Source: Prorocentrum cordatum (lineage: Eukaryota; Sar; Dinophyceae; Prorocentrales; Prorocentraceae). From it: a stretch of DNA of 64,000 bases. How positions within the stretch are numbered: position 1 is the first letter of the stretch; each line of letters opens with the position of its first letter. The position numbers were made by a program, and so were the translations under genes. Below the pieces are notes generated by a model. That model was not told where the DNA came from and made no database searches. It saw only the letters and a program-made list of their open reading frames with translations. Positions 63,891 through 64,000 of the stretch are shown here, in pieces. The DNA lies in assembly GCA_963575745.1 (NCBI GenBank), contig CAUYUJ010022082.1:124001-188000 (forward strand), written 5' to 3'.

Positions 63891-64000
63891 ATGCGCTGCG
63901 GGATAGTTTGTTGCTCGGACCACGCTCGTGAAGATCCTCGGGCACGTCGGGAGTAGAGGCCGCTGCGCGGCGCTGCGGGGCCTGACAGCCCGGCGTCGAC

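Noticed and set aside
1-64000. tRNA, rRNA and SL RNA genes
   Set aside because: I looked for the conserved TPsiC-arm motif, rRNA signatures and an intact leader followed by a donor site on both strands, and found none that convinced.

Overview
The window looks like nuclear DNA of a GC-rich dinoflagellate. I infer this from relics of the dinoflagellate spliced leader (DinoSL) just upstream of several reading frames, very sparse genes set in micro- and minisatellites, several mobile-element families of dinoflagellate type, and an intron built like an introner. The base composition would suit a Prorocentrum-like genome, but I cannot name a species. There is no sign of bacterial or organellar gene organisation.

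Only two conventional host genes are convincing, and both are on the minus strand. One is an intronless Ran GTPase (30777-31409). The other is a three-exon AIR synthase, PurM (45671-47306), which resembles the Bacteroidetes form of the enzyme. Each has a DinoSL relic upstream, so each probably descends from a trans-spliced mRNA that was copied back into the genome. The second PurM intron is a complete inverted-repeat element flanked by a 6-bp direct repeat. Related copies lie elsewhere in the window.

Between Ran and PurM is an 11.4 kb block (about 33215-44574). It carries five minus-strand genes between AT-rich flanks that share motifs in inverted orientation. The genes are a transposase-like protein with TDE, DE and DxxH motifs, and four accessory proteins. 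One of these is a two-exon protein of about 778 residues, and another has its own spliced-leader relic. I read the block as a large multi-gene DNA transposon, partly decayed.

Other mobile remains are: a plus-strand retroelement with RT-like and methyltransferase-like segments (7444-11065); a LINE on the minus strand with a spliced-leader relic at its 5' end (about 23058-28277); a fragment resembling dinoflagellate recombinase-element proteins (28949-29958); a second reverse transcriptase (57770-58925); and the 3' half of a third LINE (62100-63890).

The rest is repeats and DNA without recognisable genes. The repeats include a GC/GT tract, ATG/CAT, GGA/TCC and GTC triplet arrays, minisatellites at 4.6-5.9, 6.1-7.4, 17.6-18.1, 48.1-49.5, 52.6-53.8 and 53.8-54.6 kb, and a diverged satellite block at 14-16.2 kb. 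All convincing genes and the LINE from 23 to 47.3 kb point the same way, as expected for the unidirectional gene arrays of dinoflagellates.
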